Assembly (NCBI GenBank): GCA_922989275.2
Contig: OV277861.1
Location: 94,464,993 to 94,528,992, forward strand
Reading direction: 5' to 3'
DNA length: 64,000 nucleotides
From: Gari tellinella
Lineage: Eukaryota; Mollusca; Bivalvia; Cardiida; Psammobiidae
Part shown: positions 54,132 through 63,915 of the stretch, piece after piece
How positions within the stretch are numbered: position 1 is the stretch's first letter
Layout: every line of letters starts with the position of its first letter
Program-made: the position numbers and the translations under genes
The notes under the pieces: generated by a model
Told to the model about the DNA's origin: nothing
Database searches by the model: none
What the model saw: the letters and a program-made list of their open reading frames with translations, nothing else

Positions 54132-54739
54132 CAGCGCTCCCTCGATCTCTACAACAACACCTAATGGGAGACAAAGACTATGTGTGTTCCTCAGAGGGAG
54201 TTGTTATAGAGAAGGAAAATGAATACCCTAAAGAACTGAGTACCGGTATGACTTGGCGTAAATTTGCAAATGTTCTGAATCCAGATCAGACGCCGCGTGA
54301 CGCGGCATCTGATCTGGGTTCAAACTGTTTGTTACTGGTCTTTAAACTTCTGTTAACCCTTTGCCTGCTGGTCGCGACTTTATTGAATTTTGCAAACAGT
54401 TTAGATCCAGATCAGACGCCGCGTAACGCGGCGTCTGATCTGGATCCAAACTGTTTGACACTCTTCTTTAGGTTTCTTTACTTACGAAATGTATAAATCT
54501 TAATTTAACAAACTTTGCAGACGATAATTTCGAAGCAGACGACATCACCGCAGGATAAGGGTTAAATGTCCAATATGAAACTTGGAGAAAACACAGCAAA
54601 CTACAACTGTTAAGCAGATGCTATTGCAGCAGTAAAAGCACCAGATAAACGGTATTTTTTCTTGCTTGGAGAACAGCGGGAAGCATTGCTGTAAGGAGGG
54701 AATCATTGTAAGAAGGGCTGTTATAGGGAGGGAGCACTG
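54132..54739 (+). mobile_element. Family K MITE with a nested F copy
   Basis: CAGCGCTCCCTCGATC to GGGAGGGAGCACTG|TA. Its own F-type palindrome lies at 54265-54333 (GATCAGACGCCGCG). Family F is inserted at a TTAA (54353-54565). Confidence 0.85.
54353..54565 (+). mobile_element. Family F MITE nested in K
   Basis: TTAACCCTTTGCCTGCTGG to CGCAGGATAAGGGTTAA, TTAA both sides. The core 54394-54458 is a perfect 65-bp palindrome (CAAACAGTTTAGATCC, GACGCCGCGTAACGCGGCGTC). Confidence 0.92.
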
Positions 54740-55035
54740 TATGCGAAAGGATCTAGAGACACTGTTTGTTCATACAGCAGGTTATTTTATATGAAATAGC
54801 AAACAGTGGAAATTGCAGCATATCTCATAACGGTCTACTGTGCATTAATGTGTTAAATATTTGAATAGCTTCTCATATCTCTGGCAATGCTGATCATTAC
54901 AAATATGAAATTTATGGCATTTAAATAACTGGGAAGAGAGTTGAGCAACCATCAAACTGCCACAATTCAATTTTCACAAGTAGTTGTATTCATTTGAAGT
55001 ATTTCAGTAATAAATTTGTTCAAGCCTAACAAATG
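54740..55035. other. Unassigned spacer
   Basis: No gene or repeat recognised. Confidence 0.3.
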
Positions 55036-55041
55036 CTTATC

Positions 55042-55233
55042 CAAGGCTCCAGATAAGAGGGAGTAAACCGAACAAATCAAGCATTTTCCCTCTTATTACA
55101 GTACCAAATCCTACGGTGTTACTACTCATTAGAATCGTCTCTTCGAGACAATTCTAATGAGTAGTGACACCATAGGGTTTAATGCACAAATAAAGAATTC
55201 ATTTTTTGGAATACCCCCGTAACTGGAGCCCTG
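55042..55233 (-). mobile_element. Family C MITE with a 6-bp target duplication
   Basis: CAAGGCTCCAGATAAGAGG to GTAACTGGAGCCCTG, 192 bp, CTTATC on both sides (55036-55041, 55234-55239). Tip CTCTTCGAG. Confidence 0.92.
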
Positions 55234-55297
55234 CTTATCCTCTAAAACATTGTCTGCTTGGTTGAGATCTGCAATTTGAATTACCGGTATCTACAAT

Positions 55298-55477
55298 CAG
55301 GGCTCCATATAAAAGGGAGTAAACTGAACAAATAAAACATTTTCTCACTCATTTCAGCACAAAATCCTATGGTGTAACTACTTATTACTATTTTCTCGAG
55401 GAGACGATTTTAATGAGAAGTAACACCACAGGATTTAATGATGCAATAAAGATTTTATTTTTTGAAATAGCGCCCTG
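55298..55477 (-). mobile_element. Family C MITE, right end shortened
   Basis: CAGGGCTCCATATAAAAGG to AAATAGCGCCCTG. The hairpin is decayed (ATTTTCTCGAGGAGACGAT). Confidence 0.8.
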
Positions 55478-55544
55478 TACAACTTCCTTTTCACATTCAG
55501 TTATCAAGTAATTATAGTTGAACAAAAACATGATAATTGAATGG

Positions 55545-55645
55545 CAATTGGTTTAGATCCTGATCAAAAGTAGGTTTGGTTTGAATCTGATCATGCAGGA
55601 TCAAATCTGTTTGCAAAATTCAATGTCTGTCAGTTTGTGCTTGGC
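55545..55645. mobile_element. Degenerate family F core
   Basis: GGTTTAGATCCTGATC, GAATCTGATCATGCAGGATC and ATCTGTTTGCAAAATTC. Confidence 0.5.
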
Positions 55646-55749
55646 AGGGTTAGGGTACAGAAGAATCTGAGTCTGCAAGAAAATGGACAGCATTTAGAGG
55701 TCTATGAAACCAACAGACAAAAGCATGTCCATGACCTGCCAAACTTGAG

Positions 55750-56002
55750 TTAACCAATTACCCCATAGCCCTGTTTCAAGTTGTGAACACACAGGCAACC
55801 TCATAAAGCAAATTGAAAGTAAAGCAGAATGTGCCTTAAGGCACATTCTGCTTTACTTTCAACCTGTTTGAAACTAAACCCATTGGAAAAATATTGGAAA
55901 TTCCATCTATGTTTTATGTTCAAGACATCCTAGCTTGCCACTGTAACTTTCCTTTTGTGTCGAAAAAGGTGTACAAAGGTGTATTTATGGAGGAATTGGT
56001 TC
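55750..56002 (+). mobile_element. Family A MITE, divergent
   Basis: TTAACCAATTACCCCATAGCC to TATGGAGGAATTGGTTCA. The core GTGCCTTAAGGCAC is intact while both flanks are strongly diverged. Confidence 0.82.
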
Positions 56003-56044
56003 AGCCACTGCTCAAAAGAAGATGAATTATCTGTACTAATTTAG

Positions 56045-56130
56045 AGGCAACTTAATGCAGAGCACAGTAAAGCTGAAAGCAAGTTCTGCTTTACTTTTAT
56101 CTGTCATTAAGCATTTACCTGTCTTTAGGG
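56045..56130. repeat. Family I palindrome, shortened
   Basis: ACTTAATGCAGAGCACAGTA, AAGCTGAAAGCAAGTTCTGC and TCTGTCATTAAGCATTTACC. Confidence 0.6.
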
Positions 56131-56164
56131 TTCATTTACCTGTCATTAGGGTTATACAAACATC

Positions 56165-56381
56165 TTAACCGTTGTCCTGCTGAAACCAGATATTTGTATC
56201 ATTTGCAAACAGTGTAGATCCAGATCAGAGGGCTCCTGAAGGAGCCCTCTGATCAGGGTCTACACTGTTTGTCATACTTAAAAACATTTTAGGGCCAAAC
56301 CCCTTGATAGTCAAGGTAAACTAGTTATTTATCAGAAAATTGAACAGTCCATTTGAACATTCATGGGTGAGAAGGGTTCAA
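56165..56381 (-). mobile_element. Family B-related MITE (intact J-type core)
   Basis: TTAACCGTTGTCCTGCTG to GGGTGAGAAGGGTTCA. The core GCAAACAGTGTAGATCC, GATCAGAGGGCTCCTGAAGG and inverse is near perfect. It links the bare J palindromes to family B shells. Confidence 0.72.
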
Positions 56382-56762
56382 TTATAGATGGTGCATTAGA
56401 AGGCAATGTACCCCCCATGGAATACATAGGAACAATGGGTTTTACACCTGTACCCTGCTCATTATCGCCCTGTGTTGTTAAATTGGTAAGAACAAAGGGC
56501 GCCACTCACACATGAAAATTTTCTTGTATAAATCACACTTGATGAGAAAAACATTCCACATTTAGAGTAAACATGCAAATATTGTGTACAAATTCATATG
56601 AAGATTGAGGGTGAAGCATTGAGTATTTACAGAGGTAGATAACTATCTAATGCTGCATGGTTACAATAGTTCCATTATACAAAGCTAATCCTTGAAAGCC
56701 AACAGCTGCAAGCTGCATTTAATTTCATTCTGTATTCAGCTACCACATGTAACTTGAATGCA
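56382..56762. other. Unassigned spacer
   Basis: No gene or repeat recognised. Confidence 0.3.
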
Positions 56763-57015
56763 TTAACTCTTTCCTCCCTGAAACTTTAAATGGACAATTA
56801 ATGCAGTTTCGATTTTTGCCTATTCCATTTCTGACTTTTAAGAGTTGTTTTTGTCATTTTTTGCATTACTGACAAACAGTGAAGACCCTGATCAGAGGGC
56901 TCCATTCGGAGCCCTCTGATCTGGGCCTTCACTGTTTGCACAGGGCAAGTGTACTTTTCACATGTACACTGTTTGAAAAGACGCCTATATGCAGGACTAG
57001 GGTTCAAAGGGTTAA
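56763..57015 (+). mobile_element. Family B MITE, full length
   Basis: TTAACTCTTTCCTCCC to GGTTCAAAGGGTTAA, TTAA both sides, core GATCAGAGGGCTCCATTCGG. Confidence 0.9.
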
Positions 57016-57059
57016 ATCAAGGAATAGGTAGAGTCTTTTTTATTATGTCCACTCATTAG

Positions 57060-57600
57060 AAGACCTGATTTCATTGGTTTAAACATAAGTGACTTATTGT
57101 AGCACATTTGAGTACATCAAGGGCAGATAACTCCTTGTACAATGGTTTAATTTTCAACCAAATGATTATCTTATCAAAGAACTTGTACTGATATACATTG
57201 TGAGTTAGTAAAATCAAAATCCAATAAAAGCTTAGTTACTAAAATCAAAATCCAATTAAAGCTTAGTTACTAGAGAGTAAACACCTCTAAATATGTCATT
57301 AATTGCCCAATCAAGGGAAAATAACTCTTTAGCACAATAGTCCAATTTCACCCATAACCTCAAAAATCTCATCTGAAAACTTATTTTAAACACTATAGTT
57401 ATAGTTCAAATAAAGTTCAATTCAAATTTGTAGACATTACAGAGTGAAAAATACTGAAATAAAACCATTTCTAGCATATCTGAGTAGATCCAGGGCAGAT
57501 AACTCGTGACACAACGGTTCAGTTTTAGCTATACTCAATCTCTTCCAAGAACTTTTAGTCTTAAAATTGAGTGCAAATTAAATAAAAACCCATTTGATAA
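57060..57600 (+). mobile_element. Old family H relative
   Basis: Shares H words in order: GAGTACATCAAGGGCAGATA, CTAGAGAGTAAACACCTC, TTAATTGCCCAATCAAGGG, TTCACCCATAAC, TTTCTAGCATATCTGAGTAG, ATCCAGGGCAGATAACTC. The ends are not recognised. A local ~31-bp tandem duplication (ACTAAAATCAAAATCCAAT) lies at 57206-57269. Confidence 0.6.
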
Positions 57601-57958
57601 TGTAGCTGGTAGCATAGAATACACATTTTTATGCACTAAATTCATTCTCAACCTGCTTTAACCCTTTCCTCCCTGAAACTTCAAGTGGATATTCAAGTTT
57701 TCAATTAAGTCTAGTCCATTTTTGACTTTTTAGGGTTAATTTTTACAATATGTGTCAAAATGACAAACAGTGAAGACCCTGATCAGAGGGCTTCTTAAGG
57801 AGCCCTCTGATCAGGTTCTACATTGTTTGCATAGGACAGGTGTACTCCTTACAGGTACACTGTTTGCAAATGACGCATATATGCGTGACTAGGGTTCAAA
57901 GAGTTAAGCGGTTATCTTCCTTCAATAATGGAAACAGTTTATGCGGGTAAAGGGTTAT
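57601..57958 (-). mobile_element. Family A MITE (decayed) split by family B
   Basis: ATTCTCAACCTGC precedes B, and GCGGTTATCTTCCTTC to GTAAAGGGTTA follows it. B (57658-57907, +, TTAA both sides, core GATCAGAGGGCTTCTTAAGG) again occupies the TTAA closing the A palindrome. Confidence 0.82.
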
Positions 57959-58212
57959 ACTTAATTGTATGGTATGCATGCTTGTAGAAAAGACAGTTCC
58001 AAATGACAATAAAATTCAACCTTGATGTCTTTCTTTGTTAGAAAAGATTGGCAAGTTTGTGTTAAAGTTAACTTAATTAGTTTGTTAACTGTTCGGCTAT
58101 ATTGTGTATAAGTTAACTTAATTAAGCTGTTAACTATAAGGTTACAATGTTATGCTATGAGGCAGCCACCAGTTGCTGATCGACACACCATTGAGGTCAT
58201 TATAATGAACAT

Positions 58213-58492
58213 TTAATCCATTGCCCATAAATATACCTTTTTACGCCATATATTAATTCCTCCACTGTAGAAAATGGTTCCAATTTGTAGTCAACAATAC
58301 ATATTACATAATATTATGTACTACATGTATAAGAAATAGTTTCTATATCCTAGTAGTAGTAGATGGTAGCTTAAAGCAGGCTGAAATTAAAGCAGCATGT
58401 GCCTTAAGCGCAATGTGCTTTACTTTCAACCTGATGTAAGTGTTCAACTATCTTCAATACTATAGAAACAGACTATGGGGTAATAGGTTGAA
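58213..58492 (-). mobile_element. Family A MITE with a short internal expansion
   Basis: TTAATCCATTGCCCATAAATA to CTATGGGGTAATAGGTTGAA. Extra ATATTACATAATATTATG and TAGTAGTAGTAG in the left arm; core GTGCCTTAAGCGC. Confidence 0.8.
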
Positions 58493-58619
58493 TATGAACT
58501 TTTTTAATAAAACATTAATTGTCACATCTAGAATTTTCAAACACGAAAAATATTATGATTACAAAGTAAAGTTGTTCAAAATCTTTTCTCTCCTTAATTA
58601 TCTCCAACTAATCTTATGT

Positions 58620-58684
58620 TATGACGTCGTAGCTATATACATTATGACCTATTTTGTGTCGCAGTGCCGTAAAAACTCAATCTA
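58620..58684 (-). repeat. Family P fragment
   Basis: TATGACCTATTTTGTGTCGC and AGTGCCGTAAAAACTCAATC, related to the fragments at 23686 and 25208. Confidence 0.5.
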
Positions 58685-58870
58685 TTCACCCTTGAATCTT
58701 TTAATGGACAATTCCAGTTAACTATTAAATTTCGTCCATTTTTGAATAATTACAATATTTTACAAAATGTCAAACAGTGTAGACCCTGATCAGAAGGCTC
58801 CTTTAGGAGCCGTCTGATCAGGGTTTACACTGTTTGCATAGGACAAGTGTGCTCTTGTTAGGTATATAAT
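58685..58870 (+). mobile_element. Family B-related (B2) MITE
   Basis: CCCTTGAATCTTTTAATGGAC at the left. Core 58772-58838 GTCAAACAGTGTAGACCC, GATCAGAAGGCTCCTTTAGG and inverse. The right end is not found. Confidence 0.65.
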
Positions 58871-58904
58871 TTGTTAATGTCGCTATAGGGACTCAATGTG
58901 TTAC

Positions 58905-58975
58905 TGTAATGACCTCTGCAAGACGATTCAAAATTAATTAATGAGTCACAACATAGGGTTGGGTGGAGATGACTC
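58905..58975 (+). mobile_element. Decayed C-type core
   Basis: TGTAATGACCTCTGCAAGAC, ATTAATGAGTCACAACATAG. Confidence 0.45.
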
Positions 58976-58985
58976 AACATAAAGG

Positions 58986-59242
58986 AAACAAAAGCACCCC
59001 ATGTGGGTGCCAACGGTCATCTGTTTTTGAAGATCAGTGAAAAATACAGTAAAATTAGGTCAACGCTCAAGGTCAAGGTCATCCAGTAAAATATTTTGGT
59101 ATTGTCAAGATGCATACCAAAAGATGAAAATTTAAAGAAGTTATGACCAACATCATGATTTCTTACGACGACATCATCTCAGATGCTGGAGTGACAACAA
59201 TATAGCTAGTTTATTTTCTTCGAAAAACAGATGAGCTAAAAA
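58986..59242 (+). mobile_element. Family R element, possible rolling-circle end
   Basis: Starts near AGCACCCCATGTGGGTGCC (a hairpin). It contains GGTCAACGCTCAAGGTCAAG and ends CAGATGAGCTAAAAAT, the same terminal word as H. A single copy here, so the limits are tentative. Confidence 0.45.
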
Positions 59243-59405
59243 TATTGCTAAGTTTTACTCTTTCTTAATTATATCTGAAGTCTTGATGTTTCATTTATTT
59301 AATTAATTCCTTGTAAATTCTATTACCCAAGTATTCATCCATCAAAAAATCAAAAATAATATTTTCAATAACATATTTATTGCAAATTCATCTTTTCACG
59401 ATATT

Positions 59406-59608
59406 TAATTCTTTGCACACTGCACAAAAATTATTGTCATTTGCTACTGTTCTAAAAATGCATTTTTACATAATTTCTTTTCAAATTACTTTTCAAGTAA
59501 GGGTAAGTGTGTAATACAGTTTGGAACCTGATCGTTTTGTTCCACAATGTTTGCAAATTAAGGTTATCTCGGTTTCACCATTCAAAGTGTGCAAAGAGAT
59601 AGCACTTT
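59406..59608 (+). mobile_element. Degenerate family F MITE
   Basis: CTTTGCACACTGCACAAAAA, ATACAGTTTGGAACCTGATC, CACAATGTTTGCAAATTAAG and end AAAGTGTGCAAAGAGATA. Most of the hairpin is deleted. Confidence 0.65.
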
Positions 59609-59699
59609 CAACACCTGTGGGTTATTGGGTTCCCTTGTGGATCTTTTAATTACCAAAATATGAACCAGTCTGCTTGGAACCTCTGGATAGTGTAATAAA

Positions 59700-59795
59700 T
59701 ACTGCTCTAAATTAGAAAACAGTGTAGACCCAGATCAGAAGGCTCCTATAGGAGCCTTCTGGTCTGGGTCTACACTGTTTGCAAATGTATAGAGT
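59700..59795. repeat. Family J palindrome
   Basis: AACAGTGTAGACCCAGATCA, GAAGGCTCCTATAGGAGCC and inverse; stem of about 34 bp. Confidence 0.75.
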
Positions 59796-60659
59796 ATTAT
59801 TTTAAACAGGTCCATGGTGTTGAAAGAATTAATCATGTTATATACATGTGTATGTCATTAAGCAATCCTTTGTCCATTTCAAGCTAACTAAAATTGTTTC
59901 AAAACCATATGCTTAGAATATCACCATAAAACTATATTTCATTTAAATTTAAAAGCTGTTGCAAAAACACACATATAAAGAGATCATTAACTTCAAAGAG
60001 CTTTTCAAATGAAACTTTAATTAAATCCTAACAATTGGTATTTTTCATAATCCAAGATCATCAAAGTTTCATCTGCCAAAAATTAAAAACAAAGTGGCAT
60101 AATACATTACATAATAATGAGAAAAGTAATCAAAAACACTTACATGATTTCATCAGAGAAACTTGCTGAACAGAACTAACTTGCACTATGGCTTTTAAGT
60201 ATTGTATTCACTTGTAACTATGCTATATCCAATTTCACTGAAATTTCACCCACTCAAGTCTACTATTATCCCAATCCGCTTATCCACCAGCTGAAAGTGG
60301 AGAGCTTGTACAATCTCTCATACACAGCAAGGCCTCTAAAATCCCTGTCTATCATTTACCATAGAGGGCTGAGGGCAGGCAGCGGAACAGTCTGCCATAA
60401 TTTTCTATTAATTATCACATGTTGTATCATGTTCTTGAGATACACTCAACAGGCCAGCCTCCAGTTATTATGTCATCCAATCAGATGTCGGCTTGCCTAA
60501 TTCTGGCAATTTGATTGGCAGATATTAATTACAGGTACTTGATGCCTGGTAATGTTCTACAAGTTTTGAGAGGTTGAACATAGGTAAAGAGATGCTTATG
60601 TACAGTTAAACCTAATTTCAGCAACCTCTCAAAGAAGACCCTCATGGGTAATCACTAAC
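59796..60659. other. Repeat-free island
   Basis: About 860 bp. 60290-60540 is compositionally mixed with AATTTTCTATTAATTATC (homeodomain-like). A 67-codon plus frame (60297-60500) has no recognisable domain. Candidate conserved non-coding block. Confidence 0.35.
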
Positions 60660-60765
60660 ACAGGTAGATGCTTAATGCATGACAAAAATAATGCAGAAAG
60701 CTTTCTGCATTATTTTTATCATGCATTATATCTTTATCATGTATTATACATTCACCTGTCTTTAA
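60660..60765. repeat. Family I palindrome with inverted flanks
   Basis: ACACAGGTAGATGCTTAATG, tip AATGCAGAAAGCTTTCTGCA, then ATCATGCATTATATC and CATTCACCTGTCTTTAAAAA. CAGGT...ACCTG flank both sides. Confidence 0.7.
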
Positions 60766-61124
60766 AAAGGTTGCAGGCTGCTTCAGAAAGTGGCTGTTTA
60801 ACACAAGACTGACTGTGCCAAATTGCCAAGGATGTTACAGGTGTGATGTTAAGTGTGTGATTGGGTAGAATCTACAGGTGTCAAAATATTGCACATAGTA
60901 AAACTGAGGCACCACGGGGTTACGAGACTGACATTTATGATAAGCCATTAGGAAGGCAATAAGGTAAAGCTAGGTAAAACCAAGGAGAAAGTTGGAAGAT
61001 GAAATGGGACACATAATGACCTTTCCTGCATTTTTTTTGCATGTTCATCTTTCAATATTCCTTCATTTTGAACTCCAGAAAAGCAATAAAACTGAAAAGT
61101 GAATCTAACAATGTTTTAATCCTA
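60766..61124. other. Unassigned spacer
   Basis: No gene or repeat recognised. Confidence 0.3.
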
Positions 61125-61365
61125 AACTCAATAGATTCACATTTTCTGCCTTTATTTTATTTCTGCACTGAAGAAAATAGTTCAAATTTTTAAAGAAATG
61201 AATTTGTATTTTCAGTAATATCTTCTATAGTCTGGCAGATGGAAGCTTAAAGCAAGCTGAAAGTAAATCAGAATGCATCTTATGGTGCATTCTGCTTTAC
61301 TTTCAGCCTGCTTAAATTGATCACATATTCTCAAAACCAGAAACAGACTATGGAGTAAAGGATCA
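61125..61365 (-). mobile_element. Family A MITE, ends decayed
   Basis: GCACTGAAGAAAATAGTTC, core GCATCTTATGGTGCATTC, end ACTATGGAGTAAAGG. Confidence 0.75.
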
Positions 61366-61404
61366 TTCATTGAGGACGAATGTAGTCAAAGGATTGGTTA
61401 CTGA

Positions 61405-61485
61405 TTATAACTGGATAAGGATAATGCAGAAAGCTCCTTTCAGAGCTCTGTGCATTGTTCTTATCCTGCATTAGGCATCCATTCA
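61405..61485. repeat. Family I palindrome, decayed
   Basis: GATAAGGATAATGCAGAAAG, CTCCTTTCAGAGCTC, TTCTTATCCTGCATTAGGC. Confidence 0.65.
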
Positions 61486-61486
61486 T

Positions 61487-61708
61487 AACCCTTTAATCCA
61501 TAGCCTGTTTCTAGTTTCGGAGATGGGTAACCACTTTAAGCAGGTTGAAAGTAAAGCAGAATGCACCACCAAGAGCATTCAGATTTACTTTCAGTCTGTT
61601 TTAAGCTGCTAGGATCTACAAAATATTCTCATAATTGTATAGACATAAACTATTTCCTTCAGCAAAGGAATAAATCAAAGGCATAAAAAGATGTTTTTAA
61701 GGGTGTAT
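61487..61708 (+). mobile_element. Family A MITE, decayed
   Basis: TAACCCTTTAATCCATAGCC, core GCACCACCAAGAGCATTC, end AAAAGATGTTTTTAAGGG. Confidence 0.72.
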
Positions 61709-62686
61709 CATTGTCATGAATTTAAGAAATTTTCAAAGTATATGAAAGCACTTTATGATGGTTTTGTATTGAAGAGCTATTTAAGATGAATGAAAAAATA
61801 GAATAAGTGTACATTTTGGTGAACAACAGTTGGCTCCATGCCCATGTAAAATTTACCCCACCCACTTTCTCTTATTTTGTCCTTTTCAAACAGCCCGCTT
61901 CAATAAAATCCTGTTAAATGAAAACAAATATGATAATTTGGTTTTGTGTTATTTATTTCCTATCTATGGTAGTATTTCTTCATACAAAAACTAATTCAAG
62001 AAAAAACAGGCGCCAAATGTGAAATTTATAAAGCTCCAAATATCATCAATATGGTACTTTTTTGTAAATTTTGTAAGGGGAGATAACTCTTTTTATCACA
62101 TAAACGTGCAAAATATAGAGGGCCGTAAAAATCGTATGGCCCACTGGGCATATATTTTATACTAATTTTCGAATCACCAAAATACTGTACTACTACGCCG
62201 ACTGTAAATCAGTAAAGAGGATCTAGACAAACTTAGATCACCACTAGGTATTGAAACATTCTCAAGTGTCCTAGAAACATTATTCCGAGCAGTCCCGCAA
62301 ACTCAGGCTGAAAATCAGGCTGCATTTTGCTCTAGTATTAACAGTGATTCAGACTGTTTTTCAAATTCAGACGTTACAATGATAATGACGTCATATTGCT
62401 CTAACGACGTTATTTTGAAAACGAAACTAGATTCTAAATGTCAACTGATCATGTTTAGTCAATTACAGCAATTTTTGAATTAAATATTAATTTAAAATTG
62501 AATATGGTATCAGAGAAGTCTTTTCACAACACATTGATGTTGATTTTCTTTATTTTAGTTTGATAGGTGTTTCTCATTACGGATGAATACAACCGAATAA
62601 CGCCTATGACGAATCGTTTCCTAAGAGCCGAGGGCAAAAGTGAAAGTAAGACCGTTCGGATTTTCGTGTCATTTTGGTGTTTATGT
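61709..62686. other. Repeat-free island
   Basis: Nearly 1 kb without MITE words. 62330-62430 is CpG-richer with GATAATGACGTCATATTGC. No coding frame recognised. Confidence 0.35.
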
Positions 62687-62848
62687 GATAAATAGGATAT
62701 CAAATTCGTGTGTGTTCAGTCGTGAATTTATTGAACTCGTTGGATAAAATGATATGTTGCTCGCCAAGGCTCGCACCATATGATTTTATCCAACTCGTTC
62801 AATAAATTTACGACTGAACACACACTCATTCAATATCCTCTATTTACT
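62687..62848. repeat. Family N fold-back element
   Basis: Arms of about 70 bp (GTGTGTGTTCAGTCGTGAAT / AATAAATTTACGACTGAACA; GTTGGATAAAATGATATG and inverse) around the loop GCTCGCCAAGGCTCGC. Confidence 0.75.
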
Positions 62849-63404
62849 TTAATAACTCAAAATTTTCAACACTGACCTTTCAATTTCTTTTCATATTTTA
62901 AACTGCCTTAGCATTGGATTTCATTTGGTAGAATATAAGAACAAGTTTAATACTAGAACTATTTCATTTTCAAACTTTTTTACTTTTTTTCATAAAATAA
63001 AATATCTAATAAAATCATTCCCTATAAAAAGCATATTTTTGATATTCGAGGATCCATATTGTTCAAACCTAGTGCCTGCTTTGTCTTAATTTGGTTTATA
63101 TATGTGAAAATACCACCATAGATAAATGAAAACTCAAATTACCATGTTTGTTTTAGATTGTTTGAAATAAGATTTTATTGAAGCTTGTACTCTGAATAAG
63201 TAAAATTTGAGAGAAAAAGTCCAAATTTGACATACCTTTTTCAAATCGCTGTAGCTCAAAAAAAAGGACACCACCACATATATTTTTTTCCATTTTTTCA
63301 TTCATCATAAATAGCTATTCCAAAAAAACAATGATAGAAAAAAAGTTTGATACTTTGAAAAAAATCGCTTATGGGTTGGATACACCCTTAAGGAGTAATG
63401 TGTA
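62849..63404. other. AT-rich unassigned stretch
   Basis: Very AT-rich, with several A/T homopolymer runs. No gene or repeat recognised. Confidence 0.3.
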
Positions 63405-63660
63405 ATGCCCGTGTCACACTGTCCCGATTTTGACACCAGAATGCCACACGAACATGGAATTATGAATTTCGCGCGAAGGTGGCCCCGAACCTGGCTCAAC
63501 AGGCAAACCAACACGAAGGCAAGTACGGTGCCTACAGAAGGCCACACGATGGCAACCGAACCACACACGAAGTCAACACGAATATGCGGATATTCACAGG
63601 AAGTTTACCCGAAAGCCACACGAAGGTCACACGATAGCTACACGACGTCGTGTTGAGAGT
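63405..63660 (+). repeat. CACGA-motif diffuse tandem array
   Basis: From GTCACACTGTCCCGATTTTG on, the words ACACGAAGGC, ACACGATGGC, ACACGAAGTC, ACACGAATATG, ACACGAAGGTC, ACACGATAGC and ACACGACG recur every 10-25 bp. It is the most GC-rich patch in the right half. The reading frames through it are by-products of the repeat. Confidence 0.6.
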
Positions 63661-63819
63661 ATGATGCAGTCACGAAGGCATCACATGACCTTACGATGGT
63701 ATTAAACATTCCATAGACGGCGGGAAAGTTCAGTCGCTGATCTAAGATTAAAAGCCGCCATATATTTACCAATTTTAGATCTAATGTAACTTAAAATTTA
63801 CGTAGGTTTTAAATTCATC

Positions 63820-63915
63820 ATGTCACGAAAAGGAGGACATGGAAGGGGAAAGATGAAGACTGAAACCACCAATAGACGAGTTCGAAGATTCAAACAAGAA
63901 GTTAACAGTCCTTAA
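63820..63915 (+). CDS. Short basic ORF running into a MITE, unknown product
   Basis: An ATG opens 31 codons (MSRKGGHGRGKMKTETTN..., ending in a MITE-derived stop). They are rich in Arg, Lys and Gly. Upstream is AAGCCGCCATAT (inverse YY1-like). The frame is intact only until the K-type sequence begins at about 63904, so it may be a first exon interrupted by insertion, or chance. Confidence 0.2.
   Translation: MSRKGGHGRGKMKTETTNRRVRRFKQEVNSP

Noticed and set aside
54101..54496. 131-codon ORF as a gene
   Set aside because: It translates straight through a K element and a nested F element, including both palindromes.
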